Shown: positions 54,027 through 63,805 of the stretch, piece after piece
How positions within the stretch are numbered: the first letter of the stretch is position 1
Layout: every line of letters begins with the position of its first letter
Assembly (NCBI RefSeq): GCF_029919115.1
Contig: NZ_CP123990.1
Location: 5,172,501 to 5,236,500 of the forward strand
DNA length: 64,000 bases
Source of the DNA: Variovorax paradoxus
Lineage (GTDB): Bacteria; Pseudomonadota; Gammaproteobacteria; Burkholderiales; Burkholderiaceae_C
Reading direction: 5' to 3'
Program-made: the position numbers and the translations under genes
Notes under the pieces: generated by a model
The model's database searches: none
Seen by the model: only the letters and a program-made list of their open reading frames with translations
Told to the model about the DNA's origin: nothing

Positions 54027-54132
54027 AATCCGGAGAACGCGATGCCTTCGAGGGGAGTTTCCGGTCCGCTGCGTCAAAAAAGCAAGAGCACATGACGGGC
54101 GCGATCGGTCTCCCGTATTCGATCGAGGCCGA

Positions 54133-57100
54133 ATGATGTCCTTCTCCAACCAGCTCCACGCCTGCCACGAGCGCCTGGTGCCGGTGTGCGCGGCACTACC
54201 GGCGCCTTATCCGGCATTCACGCTTTTCTTCTCGGTGAGCGACGGATCGCAGCGTGCGCACGTGGTGCACGCGCGTGCGGCCGAATTCGAGGACGCATGG
54301 CACGAAGGCGCCAAAGCCATGACCCGCTGGGTACGCGAAAACGGCATCGTGTCGCCCTGGCTGCGCATCGACTGGGTCGAGGGCGCGAGCCCGATCGACT
54401 GGGCGCAGTTCAAGGCCCAGCTTGCCGCCGTCAAGCGCAACTACTTCCGGCTCGGGCTGGCGTTCGACAAAGATTTCGAGACGGCATTCACCGAGCAGGA
54501 GCTCAACGCCAATGCCATGCTCTGCGCCGATTCGAACATTGCGCATGCGGTGGTGAATACGCGCAACTTCGAGATCTACGCCCAGGCGCGCTTCGCACGG
54601 ACTCTTGCGCTCGAACTGCCGGCGGACCGGCCGGTCTACCTGCTTGCCACGGCGGGTGTTTTCTGCCAACCCGACTGTGTGGTGCACAAGCTGGTGGGCA
54701 CGGGGCTCGATGCGGGGCGGCGCCAGGCGCCTGCGCTCAACCCGCAATCGGCACTCGACCTCGTGCGCAGCGGCGCGTCCTATCTCGCGCGCCAGGTGGA
54801 GGGAGACGGGCGGGTTGTCTACGGCTGCTTTCCGTGCTTCGACCGCCGCATTCCGACCGGCGACGCCACGCGCCACGCGAGCGTGCTCCACGCCATGATC
54901 GAAGCGTGGGAGCTCACGCGCGGCGACCCGTTGCGAGCCGCCATCGACCGCGCCCTCGGCCATCTGGCGAGCTGGCTCATACGCGGCTACACGCTCGCAG
55001 ACGGCAGCGAAGCCGCGTTTCTGGTCGATGCCGGTGAAGAGATCAAGCTGAGCGGCAATGCGTCATGCGTGCTCGCACTGGTGAAATACTGCGAGGCGAC
55101 CGACACGCGCCAATGGCTGCCCTTGCTTGAAAAGCTGGCGCAGGGCATCGTGTGGATGCAGGACGCCGCCACCGGCCGCTTCAACCACGTTCTGCACGCC
55201 GGCAACCTGCAGGTGAAGCAGGCCTCGCGCGCCGTTTACTACGACGGCGAGGCCGCTTTGGGCCTCATGCGCCTGTATGGGCTCACGCGCGATGCGCGCT
55301 GGCTCGCAGCGGTGGAAAAGGCGTTCGAGCATTTCATCGCAAGCCAGCACTGGCAGTCGCACGACCATGGCTTGAGCTGCTGCGTGAACGAGCTCACGCG
55401 CTGGAGCCCGCAAGAAAAGTACTTTCGCTTCGGCCTTCAGAACGTGGCCGGCTACCTGGACTTCGTGCTCGACCGCAAGACCACGTATCCGACGCTGCTC
55501 GCGCTCATGCTTGCTGCGCAGCAGATGCTCCAACGGCTTGAGGGAATGCCCGCCATGCGGCACCTGCTCGAAGAACTGGACACCGAAAAGTTCTACCGCG
55601 CGCTCGAATACCGCGCCCACTACCTGCTCAACGGCTTCTTCTGGCCCGAAATGGCAATGTACTTTCAGCGGCCGTCCACCGTTGCCGGGTCGTTCTTCAT
55701 CCGGCACCACGCGTTCCGCGTGCGAGTGGACGACGTGGCGCAGTATGTGTCGGGCTTTGTGGCCTACCACCACTACCTGCTCGAGCGCCGCGCGGTGCCG
55801 GCCGGCGCCGGCGGCAGCGCAAGGGACGACGGCGCCGCGTGGACCGCGAACGAGATGGCGCGCGTGACCGGCGGCAAATGGGTTGTTCGCCCGGAGGAGG
55901 GCTGGCGCGCCACCGGTGTGACGCAGCGCTCTTTCTTGCGCAAGGGCCGCGTGGTGTTCGAGCACCAGGCGCGCACTTCGAAGACGCCCCTGGCGGCGGT
56001 CGCGCTCAAGGGCGTGCTGCAGCCCGCGGCCGCCGTGTTGTGCACCGACCCTGCGCCGCACCTGGACAAACGCGTGCCCGTGCTCCAGGTGCCCGACGTG
56101 CTGCAGGCCGTGCTGGATCTGGGCGCGCATGCGCGCACCGAGTTCGGCGGCCGGGTCTGCGGGGTGCTGGGCAGCGGCATCGGCAGCAACACCGTGGCCG
56201 CAATGCTCGCCGATGCGCTGACTGTCTGGGGCGAAGTGGCCCGGCCCGAAGGCAATGTGAGCCTGCCCTCAGGCATTGCCTGGAACCTCACCTGCATGCC
56301 GCGGCATGCCGCGTATTGGGTGCTCGAGATGGGCTCGCCGCACATGCTGGCTTCGGCGCAGCTGGTGCGCCCCATGCTGGCGGTGGTCACGGGGCTTTCG
56401 GCGGCTTCGCAAAAAACGCGCGGCCCATCGGAGGCCGCGGCGCGCCTGGACAGCCGCGTTTTCCAGGGCATGGCGCCAGGCGACAGCGCCGTCCTGAACC
56501 GCGACATTCCCGAGTTTGCGACCTTCGCGGAGGCCGCAATGGCGCAGCAGCTGCAGATCGTGACCTACGGCGAGCACAAGGACGCCGACGTGCGGCTGCT
56601 CGCATTCGGCCACGGCGAGGTCCAGGCGTCGGTCTGCGGAGAACCGTTCCAGCTGCGGCTCAACGCACCTGGACGCCACATGGGCGCGAGCGCCGTGGCC
56701 GTACTCGCGGCGCTGCATGCCATGCGCCTGAAGCTGGCTGCCGCCGTGGAGCCCTTTGCCCACTTCGAGCCGCCAAGCGGACGCGGCGCGCTGCACACCA
56801 TCCACATCGGCGGCGGCAGCTTCAAGCTGATCGACGAAACCTACGACGCAAACCCCCGCTCGATGCGTGCCGCGCTCGAACTGCTGTCGCAGGCGCCTTG
56901 CGAACCGGCTCGGCGCGTCGCAATCCTCGGCGACATGCAGGAACTCGGCCCCGCCGCACAGCGCCATCACCTCGACCTGGAGCCGGAACTGCTCGCATCG
57001 CAGCCCGACCGCGTGCTGCTGTGCGGCCCACTCATGCGCGCGTTGCATGCGCGCATTCGCACCAAGGTGCGCTCGCACTGGTTCGTCGATGTGTCCGATC

Positions 57101-57210
57101 TGTCGACCGCACTCGGAGGCCTGCTGCAGCCGGGCGACTGGGTGCTGGCCAAGAGTTCCGCAGGCGTCGGCCTGTCCCGGCTCGCCCGGGTTTTGAAAGC
57201 ACTGCCATGA
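54133..57210 (+). CDS. Fusion protein: alpha-helical toroid-like region plus degenerate MurF-like ligase domain
   Basis: The 1025-residue protein has no signal peptide. Residues 1 to about 200 form an unrecognised alpha/beta domain (FTLFFSVSDGSQRAHVVHAR). Residues about 210-560 are helical and repetitive, like an alpha/alpha toroid (DATRHASVLHAMIEAWELTRGD, FNHVLHAGNLQVKQASRAVYYDGEAALGLMRLYGLT). Residues about 640-1025 match Mur ligases of the MurF type: ARPEGNVSLPSGIAWNL, AAYWVLEMGSPHMLASAQLVRPMLAVVTGLS, DETYDANPRSMRAALELL (from 901) and RRVAILGDMQELGP. The P-loop reads GSGIGSNT (680-687), lacking the GKT Lys, so ATP use is doubtful. It lies between the OmpA gene and the type I secretion genes. 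Confidence 0.8.
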   Translation: MMSFSNQLHACHERLVPVCAALPAPYPAFTLFFSVSDGSQRAHVVHARAAEFEDAWHEGAKAMTRWVRENGIVSPWLRIDWVEGASPIDWAQFKAQLAAVKRNYFRLGLAFDKDFETAFTEQELNANAMLCADSNIAHAVVNTRNFEIYAQARFARTLALELPADRPVYLLATAGVFCQPDCVVHKLVGTGLDAGRRQAPALNPQSALDLVRSGASYLARQVEGDGRVVYGCFPCFDRRIPTGDATRHASVLHAMIEAWELTRGDPLRAAIDRALGHLASWLIRGYTLADGSEAAFLVDAGEEIKLSGNASCVLALVKYCEATDTRQWLPLLEKLAQGIVWMQDAATGRFNHVLHAGNLQVKQASRAVYYDGEAALGLMRLYGLTRDARWLAAVEKAFEHFIASQHWQSHDHGLSCCVNELTRWSPQEKYFRFGLQNVAGYLDFVLDRKTTYPTLLALMLAAQQMLQRLEGMPAMRHLLEELDTEKFYRALEYRAHYLLNGFFWPEMAMYFQRPSTVAGSFFIRHHAFRVRVDDVAQYVSGFVAYHHYLLERRAVPAGAGGSARDDGAAWTANEMARVTGGKWVVRPEEGWRATGVTQRSFLRKGRVVFEHQARTSKTPLAAVALKGVLQPAAAVLCTDPAPHLDKRVPVLQVPDVLQAVLDLGAHARTEFGGRVCGVLGSGIGSNTVAAMLADALTVWGEVARPEGNVSLPSGIAWNLTCMPRHAAYWVLEMGSPHMLASAQLVRPMLAVVTGLSAASQKTRGPSEAAARLDSRVFQGMAPGDSAVLNRDIPEFATFAEAAMAQQLQIVTYGEHKDADVRLLAFGHGEVQASVCGEPFQLRLNAPGRHMGASAVAVLAALHAMRLKLAAAVEPFAHFEPPSGRGALHTIHIGGGSFKLIDETYDANPRSMRAALELLSQAPCEPARRVAILGDMQELGPAAQRHHLDLEPELLASQPDRVLLCGPLMRALHARIRTKVRSHWFVDVSDLSTALGGLLQPGDWVLAKSSAGVGLSRLARVLKALP

Positions 57211-57509
57211 AGTTCAGCGCGTACCCGCCTTTGCACTATCAACGCCATCCGGCAGGGGCAGCGCCCGCGCGCCGCTGGTGGCTCGGCTGGCTGCAGCTGC
57301 TTGGCGCCTGGCTCCTTTGCATGTTGCTGTGCGCGAATGTCGCGCTGGCGTTGGCCAAGGGGCTGCCGACCGACGAGGCCCGTCCGGCTGCCAGAAAAAC
57401 CACGGGCTGCTTGCAGGCGGAGCGCGGTAACAAAGCTGTCGCCAGGCCCGACGGATCGGCCGTGAAGGAATACACACCAACGCCGCGCTGCCTCGGCATA
57501 CAAGGGTAG
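57207..57509 (+). CDS. Small membrane protein coupled to the MurF-like fusion
   Basis: The 100-residue product starts in an ATGA overlap with the upstream stop. One hydrophobic segment (WWLGWLQLLGAWLLCMLLCANVALALA) is followed by a basic, probably periplasmic, tail containing two Cys (TTGCLQ and PRCLG). It could be an uncleaved anchor or a signal peptide ending ALA. No family is recognised. It ends 73 bases before the ABC transporter gene. Confidence 0.65.
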   Translation: MKFSAYPPLHYQRHPAGAAPARRWWLGWLQLLGAWLLCMLLCANVALALAKGLPTDEARPAARKTTGCLQAERGNKAVARPDGSAVKEYTPTPRCLGIQG

Positions 57510-57582
57510 ATATTGCTTGTAACAGAAGGGTAACAGTTGATAATCTTCGAGGCGTCACTGCCCGACGGATCGGCCATTCCCC

Positions 57583-59430
57583 ATGATCAAGTTTCTCTTG
57601 CCCAGTCAGTTGGTTGCCGATGTGCCCGAAGAGTCGGGTGCCAGTCCGTATGCGGGCGCGCTGAACGCGGCTTTCCGCGACGCTTACCCGCTGGTCAAGA
57701 GCGCGGCGTGGCGCTCGCTGCCCATCAGCCTCTTCGGTTTGCTGCCGTCGATCTTCCTGCTCCAGGTGTATGACCGCGTGCTGTCGCGCAGCGGCATCTC
57801 GACGCTGGCTGCGCTGGTGTGCGGCATTCTGTTTTTCCTGTGCATCGAGTTCTGGATGCGCTCGCGGCGTTCGCGCCTGCTGCGCAATGCGGGCGCCATC
57901 ATCGACCACGGCGTGTCGGGTGCGTTGCTGAACTCGATGCTGAACCGCCCGCTGCGTGCGCTCGAGGCGCGCCCCGCCTCGGTATGGCACCAGTTCTTTC
58001 GCGACGTGGCTTCGGTGCGCGGCACGGTCACCGGCGGCCTGGCGCAATCGATCTTCGATCTGCCGATGGCGATCTTCGCGCTGGTGGTGATCGGCATCGT
58101 GGCATTGCCGGTGTTGCCGGTGGTGGCCTTGTTCCTTGGCGTGATGGCCTTTCTGGCGTGGTGGTGGGCCGACGAGGTGCGCAGCGGCCGGGTCGAAGAA
58201 GTGCAGCGTGGCCGCGGCCTCGACCGCATGACCTCGGAGATCTGCAATGCACGCGAAACGCTCAAGACGCAATCGAACGACGGCCCCACCATCGAAATGT
58301 GGCGACAGACCTACAACGCCTGGCTGAGCGAAAGCTTCAGCAAGAACGGCCAGATCGAATCCGCACGCGACGGCACCACGGTGCTGTTGACGGTGTTCTC
58401 GGTCATCGTGGTGACGGTGGGCGCTGTTTCGGTCATGGAGCAGTGGATGACGGTCGGCGGCCTGGTCGCCTCGAACATGCTGGCCCTCAAGGCATTGCAG
58501 CCGGTCGCCGGCCTGGTCTCGAGCTGGCGTTCGCTGGCCGCCGCCAAGGAGGCCGCCAAGCGGCTCGAGAAAGTGCTTGCCGAGCCGGTCGAAAAACCGC
58601 CGAGCGGCATGACGCTGCCGCAGCCGCTGGGCCGTGTCACGCTCAAGGACGTGAGCTTCAGCTTCACCGAAGCCGCGCAGAAGCCGGTGCTCGAAAACGT
58701 CGATCTCGACATCGGGCCCGGCGGCCTGCATGTGATCGTCGGGCGCAATGGCGCCGGCAAGTCGACGCTGGTCAAGCTGCTGTCGGGCCTGTACACGCCC
58801 ACGCGCGGCATCATCAGCATCGGCGAATACGACCTGTCGCAGTTCGGCCGCGAAGAGCTCTCGCGCTGGATCAGCTATCTCTCGCAAGAGGTGTACTGGT
58901 TTGGCGGGCCGCTGATCGACACCATGCGCCGCACGGCCCCGGGGCAAAGCGACGAGCAAGTGGTGGCGGCCTGCAAGCTCTCGGGCGCGCACGACTTCAT
59001 CTCGAAGCTGCCCGACGGCTACCGCACCGTGGTGGGAGAAGGCGGCACCGGCTTTTCGGTGGGCGAGCGGCGCAAGCTGGCGCTGGCCATGAGCTTCTTG
59101 CGCAAGCCCTCGGTGCTGGTGCTCGACGAGCCGAGCAACGACCTCGACTTTCAGAGCGAGCGAACCCTGCTGGCCACGCTGCTTGCGGTGGCCAAGGTGC
59201 GCACCGTGGTGGTGGTCACGCATTCGCTGCGCATCGTGTCGGCCGCCACGGTGGTCTATCACGTCACGGGGCAAGGCAATGTCGAACAGGGAACGGCCGC
59301 GGTGATGGTGCCGAAGCTCTTCGGCGTGAAGAAGGCGCTGGTGGCGCTGACCGATCCGGCTACCGGAGACGGCGACGCCGATACGCATTCGCAGGGCGCC
59401 GCGGCACCCGCGACCCGTTCGATGGCTTGA
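57583..59430 (+). CDS. Type I secretion ABC transporter (permease/ATPase)
   Basis: The 615-residue protein has an N-terminal membrane domain (six helices, starting SLPISLFGLLPSIFLLQVYDRVLSRSGISTLAAL) and an ATPase domain with Walker A GRNGAGKS, signature FSVGERRKL (a variant of LSGGQ), Walker B VLVLDEPSNDLD and H-loop VTHS. The N-terminus is short (PrtD-like), without a C39 peptidase. It energises export of unfolded protein, most likely the repetitive protein at 50688. It is the first of three secretion genes in a row, with 45- and minus-4-base junctions. Confidence 0.92.
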   Translation: MIKFLLPSQLVADVPEESGASPYAGALNAAFRDAYPLVKSAAWRSLPISLFGLLPSIFLLQVYDRVLSRSGISTLAALVCGILFFLCIEFWMRSRRSRLLRNAGAIIDHGVSGALLNSMLNRPLRALEARPASVWHQFFRDVASVRGTVTGGLAQSIFDLPMAIFALVVIGIVALPVLPVVALFLGVMAFLAWWWADEVRSGRVEEVQRGRGLDRMTSEICNARETLKTQSNDGPTIEMWRQTYNAWLSESFSKNGQIESARDGTTVLLTVFSVIVVTVGAVSVMEQWMTVGGLVASNMLALKALQPVAGLVSSWRSLAAAKEAAKRLEKVLAEPVEKPPSGMTLPQPLGRVTLKDVSFSFTEAAQKPVLENVDLDIGPGGLHVIVGRNGAGKSTLVKLLSGLYTPTRGIISIGEYDLSQFGREELSRWISYLSQEVYWFGGPLIDTMRRTAPGQSDEQVVAACKLSGAHDFISKLPDGYRTVVGEGGTGFSVGERRKLALAMSFLRKPSVLVLDEPSNDLDFQSERTLLATLLAVAKVRTVVVVTHSLRIVSAATVVYHVTGQGNVEQGTAAVMVPKLFGVKKALVALTDPATGDGDADTHSQGAAAPATRSMA

Positions 59431-59475
59431 GCCGGGCAATAGAAGAGAAGCGCAATTGCAATTGGGAGCCGCGAC

Positions 59476-60792
59476 TTGAAATCAGATCTGCCGCAGATAC
59501 TGCAGGACGAAGAGCACAAGCGCGCGGCGCATGCCTCGCCCGAGGGCCGGCGCCGCCAGTGGGTGATTGGCAGCGTGGTGGCCGTGCTCGCCGTCGTCGG
59601 CCTGGGCTTCCCTATGGAAACAGTGGTGGTGGCACCCGGCCGCGTGATTCCGTCGGACCGCGTCAAGTCCATCCAGCACCTGGAAGGCGGCATCGTCAGC
59701 AATGTGCTGGTGAAAGAAGGCGACCGCGTGAAGCAGGGGCAGTCGCTGGTGGAGATCGACCTGGGCGGCAGCGGCCTCAACTTTGAAGAGCTCACCGCGC
59801 GCTACGCCGCCACGCAGGCCACCCGCATCCGCTTGATTGCGGAGAGCCGCGGCAAGCCGCTCAGGCGCGAGAGTTTTGCGGCGGACATCGACGAGAGCGT
59901 GCTCGACGGCGAAACCGGCGCCTATGAAGCACGCGCGCTCGAGCAGCGCGGCGTGATGGCTGGCGCGGTGTCGGGGCTCGAACAGGCGCGCAGCAAGGAG
60001 CTCGAGCAGCAGGCCAAGGTCAAGGGCCTGAACGACCGGCTGGCGCTGATGCAGAAAGAACTCGAGATATCGGAGCAACTGCTGTCCGAAAAATTGGTGG
60101 GACAGGTCGAGGTGCTCGAAAAACGCCGGTTGGTCGAGGGTGTGCGAAGCGAGCTCGCGGTGGCACGCCAGGGCGCCATATCCGCCAGCGCCGCCATTGC
60201 CGAGGCGCAGGCCAAGATGGCCGAAGCCGAAGGGCGCTTCCGGCGCCGCGCCTCCGACGAGCTGGCCACGGTGGAGCGCCAGTTCGCAAGCCTGAGCGAA
60301 GACCTTGCGCGCGCGCGCACCCAGCGCTCGCGCACCATCGTCAAGGCCCCGGCCGACGGCATCGTCAAGGGGCTGCGCAGCGCCAGCCCGGGCTGGGTCA
60401 TCAAGCCCGGCGAAGCCATCATGGAAGTCGTGCCCGACAAGGACGAGGTCATGATCGAGGCGCGGCTGAACCCCAACGACCGCGGCTTTGTCGAAGTGGG
60501 CCAGGCGGCGCGCGTCAAGATCACCGCCTACGACTACCTGCGCTACGGCGCCATCGACGGCAAGGTCACGCTGGTGGCCGCCGATGCCGACCGCGATCCG
60601 GCCGTTGCCAATGCGGCGCCCTACTACCGCATCCTGGTCGGCACCGGGCAGGCCTATGTGGGGCACCAGGACAACCGCGTCACCGCGGGCATGGAGTCGG
60701 AGGTCGACCTGAAAGTGGGGACCGATCCGTTCATCTGGTACATCCTTCGGCCCGTGCTCAAGCTGCGGCGCGAAGCCTTTCGCGAACCATGA
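59476..60792 (+). CDS. HlyD-family membrane fusion protein of the type I system
   Basis: The 438-residue protein has one N-terminal membrane helix (WVIGSVVAVLAVVGLGFP), a lipoyl-like beta domain (VKSIQHLEGGIVSNVLVKEGDRVKQGQSLVEID), long coiled-coil hairpins (about 110-300), the second lipoyl half (TIVKAPADGIVKGLRSASPGWVIKPGE) and a C-terminal beta barrel. It connects the ABC pump to the TolC-like channel. It overlaps the next gene by four bases (ATGA). Confidence 0.93.
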   Translation: MKSDLPQILQDEEHKRAAHASPEGRRRQWVIGSVVAVLAVVGLGFPMETVVVAPGRVIPSDRVKSIQHLEGGIVSNVLVKEGDRVKQGQSLVEIDLGGSGLNFEELTARYAATQATRIRLIAESRGKPLRRESFAADIDESVLDGETGAYEARALEQRGVMAGAVSGLEQARSKELEQQAKVKGLNDRLALMQKELEISEQLLSEKLVGQVEVLEKRRLVEGVRSELAVARQGAISASAAIAEAQAKMAEAEGRFRRRASDELATVERQFASLSEDLARARTQRSRTIVKAPADGIVKGLRSASPGWVIKPGEAIMEVVPDKDEVMIEARLNPNDRGFVEVGQAARVKITAYDYLRYGAIDGKVTLVAADADRDPAVANAAPYYRILVGTGQAYVGHQDNRVTAGMESEVDLKVGTDPFIWYILRPVLKLRREAFREP

Positions 60793-62345
60793 GGGCGAGC
60801 AAATCGGCAGGCCGGCGCCGCTTGGGCCGCAGCGCTCTTTGTGCAGCACTGTGCGCCGGGTTTGCACTCCCTCCGGGCGCGGCCATCGCGCAGGAACAGC
60901 CCGCGCAGCTTGTGCCTGCGCGCCGCCTTTCCACTCCGTCGATCGGTGCCGCAAGCTATGCCCAGCGCGTGAAGCAGGCGCTTGTCGCGCTGTCGCAGGA
61001 ATACCCTGAGGTGCAGTCTGCGCAAGCGGCGGCCAACACCAGCAGCTTCGGCGTCGATGCAGCCAAGAAGGCGCGTTTTCCGCGCTTCAAGATGGGCACC
61101 GCCTCCGGCAACTACAACAGCGGCGCGGCCAACGCCAAGACGGAGAACTACACCGTGCTCACAGCCGAGGCGCGGGTGAGCCTGATCGACGGCGGCGCCA
61201 TGAGCGCGGCGGTGCGCGCGGCCGAGGCCGGCAACCAGGCCGACGACGAGGCGGTGGTGACCACGTCGCAGAAGGTGGTGCTCGATGCGCTGACCGCCTA
61301 CCTGCAGGTGCAGCGCTTCGACCTGAAGAAGCAGATCGCGCGCAAGTCCACCGAGGTGGTGGCCGAGTTGTCGAAGGCCGAGGCACGGCGTGTTGCGCTT
61401 GGCGCCGCCGGCGAGAACGACCTGAACATGGCGGCTGCGCGCCGTGCCAGCGTGGCCGCGCGCGAATCCGACTTTCAGGCGCAGCGCGACGAGGCGCTCG
61501 CCAAGTTCAACACCTATTTCAAGTTCACGCCCGCCACCGATTCGCTGCCCGTGCTCGCCGCGCCCACGTTCTGGCGCATTGCGTCGCAAGAAGAAGCGCT
61601 GCGCCGCGCCGAAGAGCGCAGCACTGAAATTGCCGAGGCCAAGGGTCGTGTTGCCAAGGCCCAGGCGCTTGTCGACCAGCAGGAAGCCAGCATCTACCCC
61701 ACCGTGGATGCGGTGCTGGTCAAGAGCAAGGACCCGCGCGGCGTGTCGCCGCAAGACCCGACGCGCGCCGCCTTCGAGCTGAACTGGAACTTCGGCAACG
61801 GCTTCGATCGCCAGTTGCGCCTGAAGTCCGCACTGGCCGAGGTTGCCAACCAAGAAGCCAAGCTCGAAGGCGTGAAGCTCAATCTGCTGGAGCTCACATC
61901 GGCTTCATGGGCTCGCACGGTTTCGGGCCGCGAGCGCGAGCGACAGCTGATGGAAGCCGTCAGCACTTCGGGCCAGGCCTTTCGCGGACGGCGCCGCCTG
62001 ATGGAGTTCGGACGCGAGACCCTGCCCGCCGTGCTCGATGCGCAGCTGGACTATTACAACCTGCTGTTCGACTATGTCGACGCCGTGTTCGACCTGCGCA
62101 TTTCGGAGCTGCGCCTGGCGCGTACCACCGGAGAACTGCGCATCGACCCCGACGCAAGCAACGCATGGATCGATCGCATCTTCGGCCCACCCAGCCGGCC
62201 CGCCCTGAGCGAGGACGGCCTGCTCACCGCGCTGTGCATCTCGAGCAACGCAAGCTGCGCGAGCGAACCGGTGGTCGATCGCGGCGCAGCGGCGGTGGCA
62301 TCGAATCCGCCGCTGCGCCGGTCCACACGCCTGGCGGAGCGCTGA
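60789..62345 (+). CDS. TolC-family outer-membrane channel of the type I system
   Basis: The 518-residue protein has a signal peptide (LCAALCAGFALPPGAAIA) and the duplicated OEP/TolC helical repeats (VKQALVALSQEYPEVQSAQAAAN, QKVVLDALTAYLQVQRFDL, and ARTVSGRERERQLMEAVSTSGQAFRGRRRLMEFGRETLPAVLDAQLDYYNLLFDYVDAVFDLRISELRLARTTGEL). A C-terminal extension of about 60 residues follows. It forms the outer-membrane exit duct with the HlyD and ABC proteins. Confidence 0.92.
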   Translation: MRASKSAGRRRLGRSALCAALCAGFALPPGAAIAQEQPAQLVPARRLSTPSIGAASYAQRVKQALVALSQEYPEVQSAQAAANTSSFGVDAAKKARFPRFKMGTASGNYNSGAANAKTENYTVLTAEARVSLIDGGAMSAAVRAAEAGNQADDEAVVTTSQKVVLDALTAYLQVQRFDLKKQIARKSTEVVAELSKAEARRVALGAAGENDLNMAAARRASVAARESDFQAQRDEALAKFNTYFKFTPATDSLPVLAAPTFWRIASQEEALRRAEERSTEIAEAKGRVAKAQALVDQQEASIYPTVDAVLVKSKDPRGVSPQDPTRAAFELNWNFGNGFDRQLRLKSALAEVANQEAKLEGVKLNLLELTSASWARTVSGRERERQLMEAVSTSGQAFRGRRRLMEFGRETLPAVLDAQLDYYNLLFDYVDAVFDLRISELRLARTTGELRIDPDASNAWIDRIFGPPSRPALSEDGLLTALCISSNASCASEPVVDRGAAAVASNPPLRRSTRLAER

Positions 62346-62358
62346 GCAGGCGAAGGGC

Positions 62359-63786
62359 TCAGGCGTCTTCGGGGATGCCCGGCTCTCCGTCCAGAATTTG
62401 GTACTTGCGCATCTTTTCCCACAGCACCTTGCGGCTGATGCCCAGGTGCTGGGCGGTGTCCTGGCGCTTCCAGTCGTTGATCTCCAGCGCCGCGATGATG
62501 CGGTTGCGCTCGCTGCCGTTCCATCCCTTGCGCTCGCCATTGGCATCGAGCGCCACGCCGTTGGCGCTTGCGCCGTACCCGTTTCTTTCGGCCGGATTTG
62601 CAGAAGGCGTCGGTGTGCCGCGCGTGAGTGCAATGGCACGCTGAATCAGGTTCTGGTCCCATGAATGCAGCTGCCGCGCAATCACGCCCACCCGCTCTGC
62701 CAGGTTGCGCAGCTGCCGCACGTTGCCGGGAAAGTACGTTTCCGCCACCGCATCGCTCAGCCAGTGCGGCGTTTCACCCAGGGTTTCGAGTTCGTCGCCC
62801 AGCACATTGGCCAGCAACGCCTTGAAGATCGCGATCTTGTCGATCTCGCCACGCTCCTCGAGGCTGGGCACATGCAGCTCGATGACCGCGAGCCGGTAGA
62901 ACAGGTCGGCGCGAAACTCGCCGTTGGCCACCATTTCGCGCAGGTTGCGGTTGGTGGCGGCCACCAGCCGAAAGTCGACCCGGACCGGCGCCGTGGCGCC
63001 GAGGCGTGTGACCGCGTTGTCTTCGAGCACGCGCAGCAGCTTGACCTGCTGGTACTTGGGAAGGTCGCCGATCTCGTCGAGAAACAGCGTGCCGCCCGTC
63101 GCCTGTTCGAAATAGCCGCGATGCGCATGCACCGCGCCGGTGAACGAGCCCTTGGTATGGCCGAAGAAAAGCGACTCGAACAGGCCGTCGGGAATCGCGC
63201 CGCAGTTCACCGCCACAAATGCGCCCTTGCTGTAATGCTGGTGCCCCAGGTGCAGCTGCTGCGCAATCCGCTCCTTGCCCACGCCCGTTTCGCCGCGCAC
63301 CAGCACGCTGTGGTTGCAGTCGGCAAAGGCGGACACTTCGGCAAGCAGCGATTTCATCGCGTCCGAATGCGCCACCAGCACATCGGGCGCCTGGGGCGCC
63401 ACGTCGCGCGCCCGCAGCTGCCGCACCAGCTTGGCCACCATGGTGCGCAATTCGGCGCAGGTGAAGTCATACGGCAGAACGTGCAGGTATTCGGGCGGAT
63501 AGGTTCGCGAGTCGCGCTCGCGCGAAGCCGCCGCCACCCAGATCACCGGCATGCCCTGCAGCAACTCGGTCGCATGCGCCAGCCCCCCGCCGTCGATGAC
63601 CGTGACGCTGATGATGGCAACCGACGGCCGAAGGGCAGTGCCGCGCTCCTGCTGCGGCGCCGGCATGCCGTCGGCGCGAATCACCTCCACGTCGAAGCTC
63701 GCCATGCACCGCGCGATACGGTCGAGGATGTCGGCCTTGCCTTCCCAGACAAAGAGGTCGAGTTCGTCGAAGTTGGGAGCGCTCAT
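62359..63786 (-). CDS. Sigma-54-dependent activator with degenerate receiver domain (VpsR-like)
   Basis: The 475-residue protein has an N-terminal receiver-like domain (1 to about 130). The expected phospho-acceptor Asp is missing: the beta-3 strand reads [14 protein letters not shown] near residue 58. The AAA+ domain has Walker A GETGVGKE near 163, the sigma-54 loop GSFTGA near 212 and Walker [15 protein letters not shown]-terminal Fis-type HTH is present ([35 protein letters not shown]). The arrangement recalls VpsR/FleQ-type activators controlled by c-di-GMP. It converges on the type I operon and is the obvious candidate to activate the sigma-54 promoter at 50638. The start is ATG 63786. 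Confidence 0.92.
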   Translation of the reverse strand: MSAPNFDELDLFVWEGKADILDRIARCMASFDVEVIRADGMPAPQQERGTALRPSVAIISVTVIDGGGLAHATELLQGMPVIWVAAASRERDSRTYPPEYLHVLPYDFTCAELRTMVAKLVRQLRARDVAPQAPDVLVAHSDAMKSLLAEVSAFADCNHSVLVRGETGVGKERIAQQLHLGHQHYSKGAFVAVNCGAIPDGLFESLFFGHTKGSFTGAVHAHRGYFEQATGGTLFLDEIGDLPKYQQVKLLRVLEDNAVTRLGATAPVRVDFRLVAATNRNLREMVANGEFRADLFYRLAVIELHVPSLEERGEIDKIAIFKALLANVLGDELETLGETPHWLSDAVAETYFPGNVRQLRNLAERVGVIARQLHSWDQNLIQRAIALTRGTPTPSANPAERNGYGASANGVALDANGERKGWNGSERNRIIAALEINDWKRQDTAQHLGISRKVLWEKMRKYQILDGEPGIPEDA

Positions 63787-63805
63787 GGGAAAAATAGCTT
63801 GAGTG

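Noticed and set aside
57446..57575. A 16-base direct repeat GCCCGACGGATCGGCC at 57446-57461 and 57560-57575
   Set aside because: Two copies 114 bases apart with no further flanking similarity; could be chance in GC-rich DNA and marks no element boundary.
57510..57582. A sigma-70 promoter for the secretion genes (TTGCTT and GATAAT)
   Set aside because: The spacer would be about 20 bases and both boxes are imperfect; the paired GTAACAG repeats here are suggestive but not enough.
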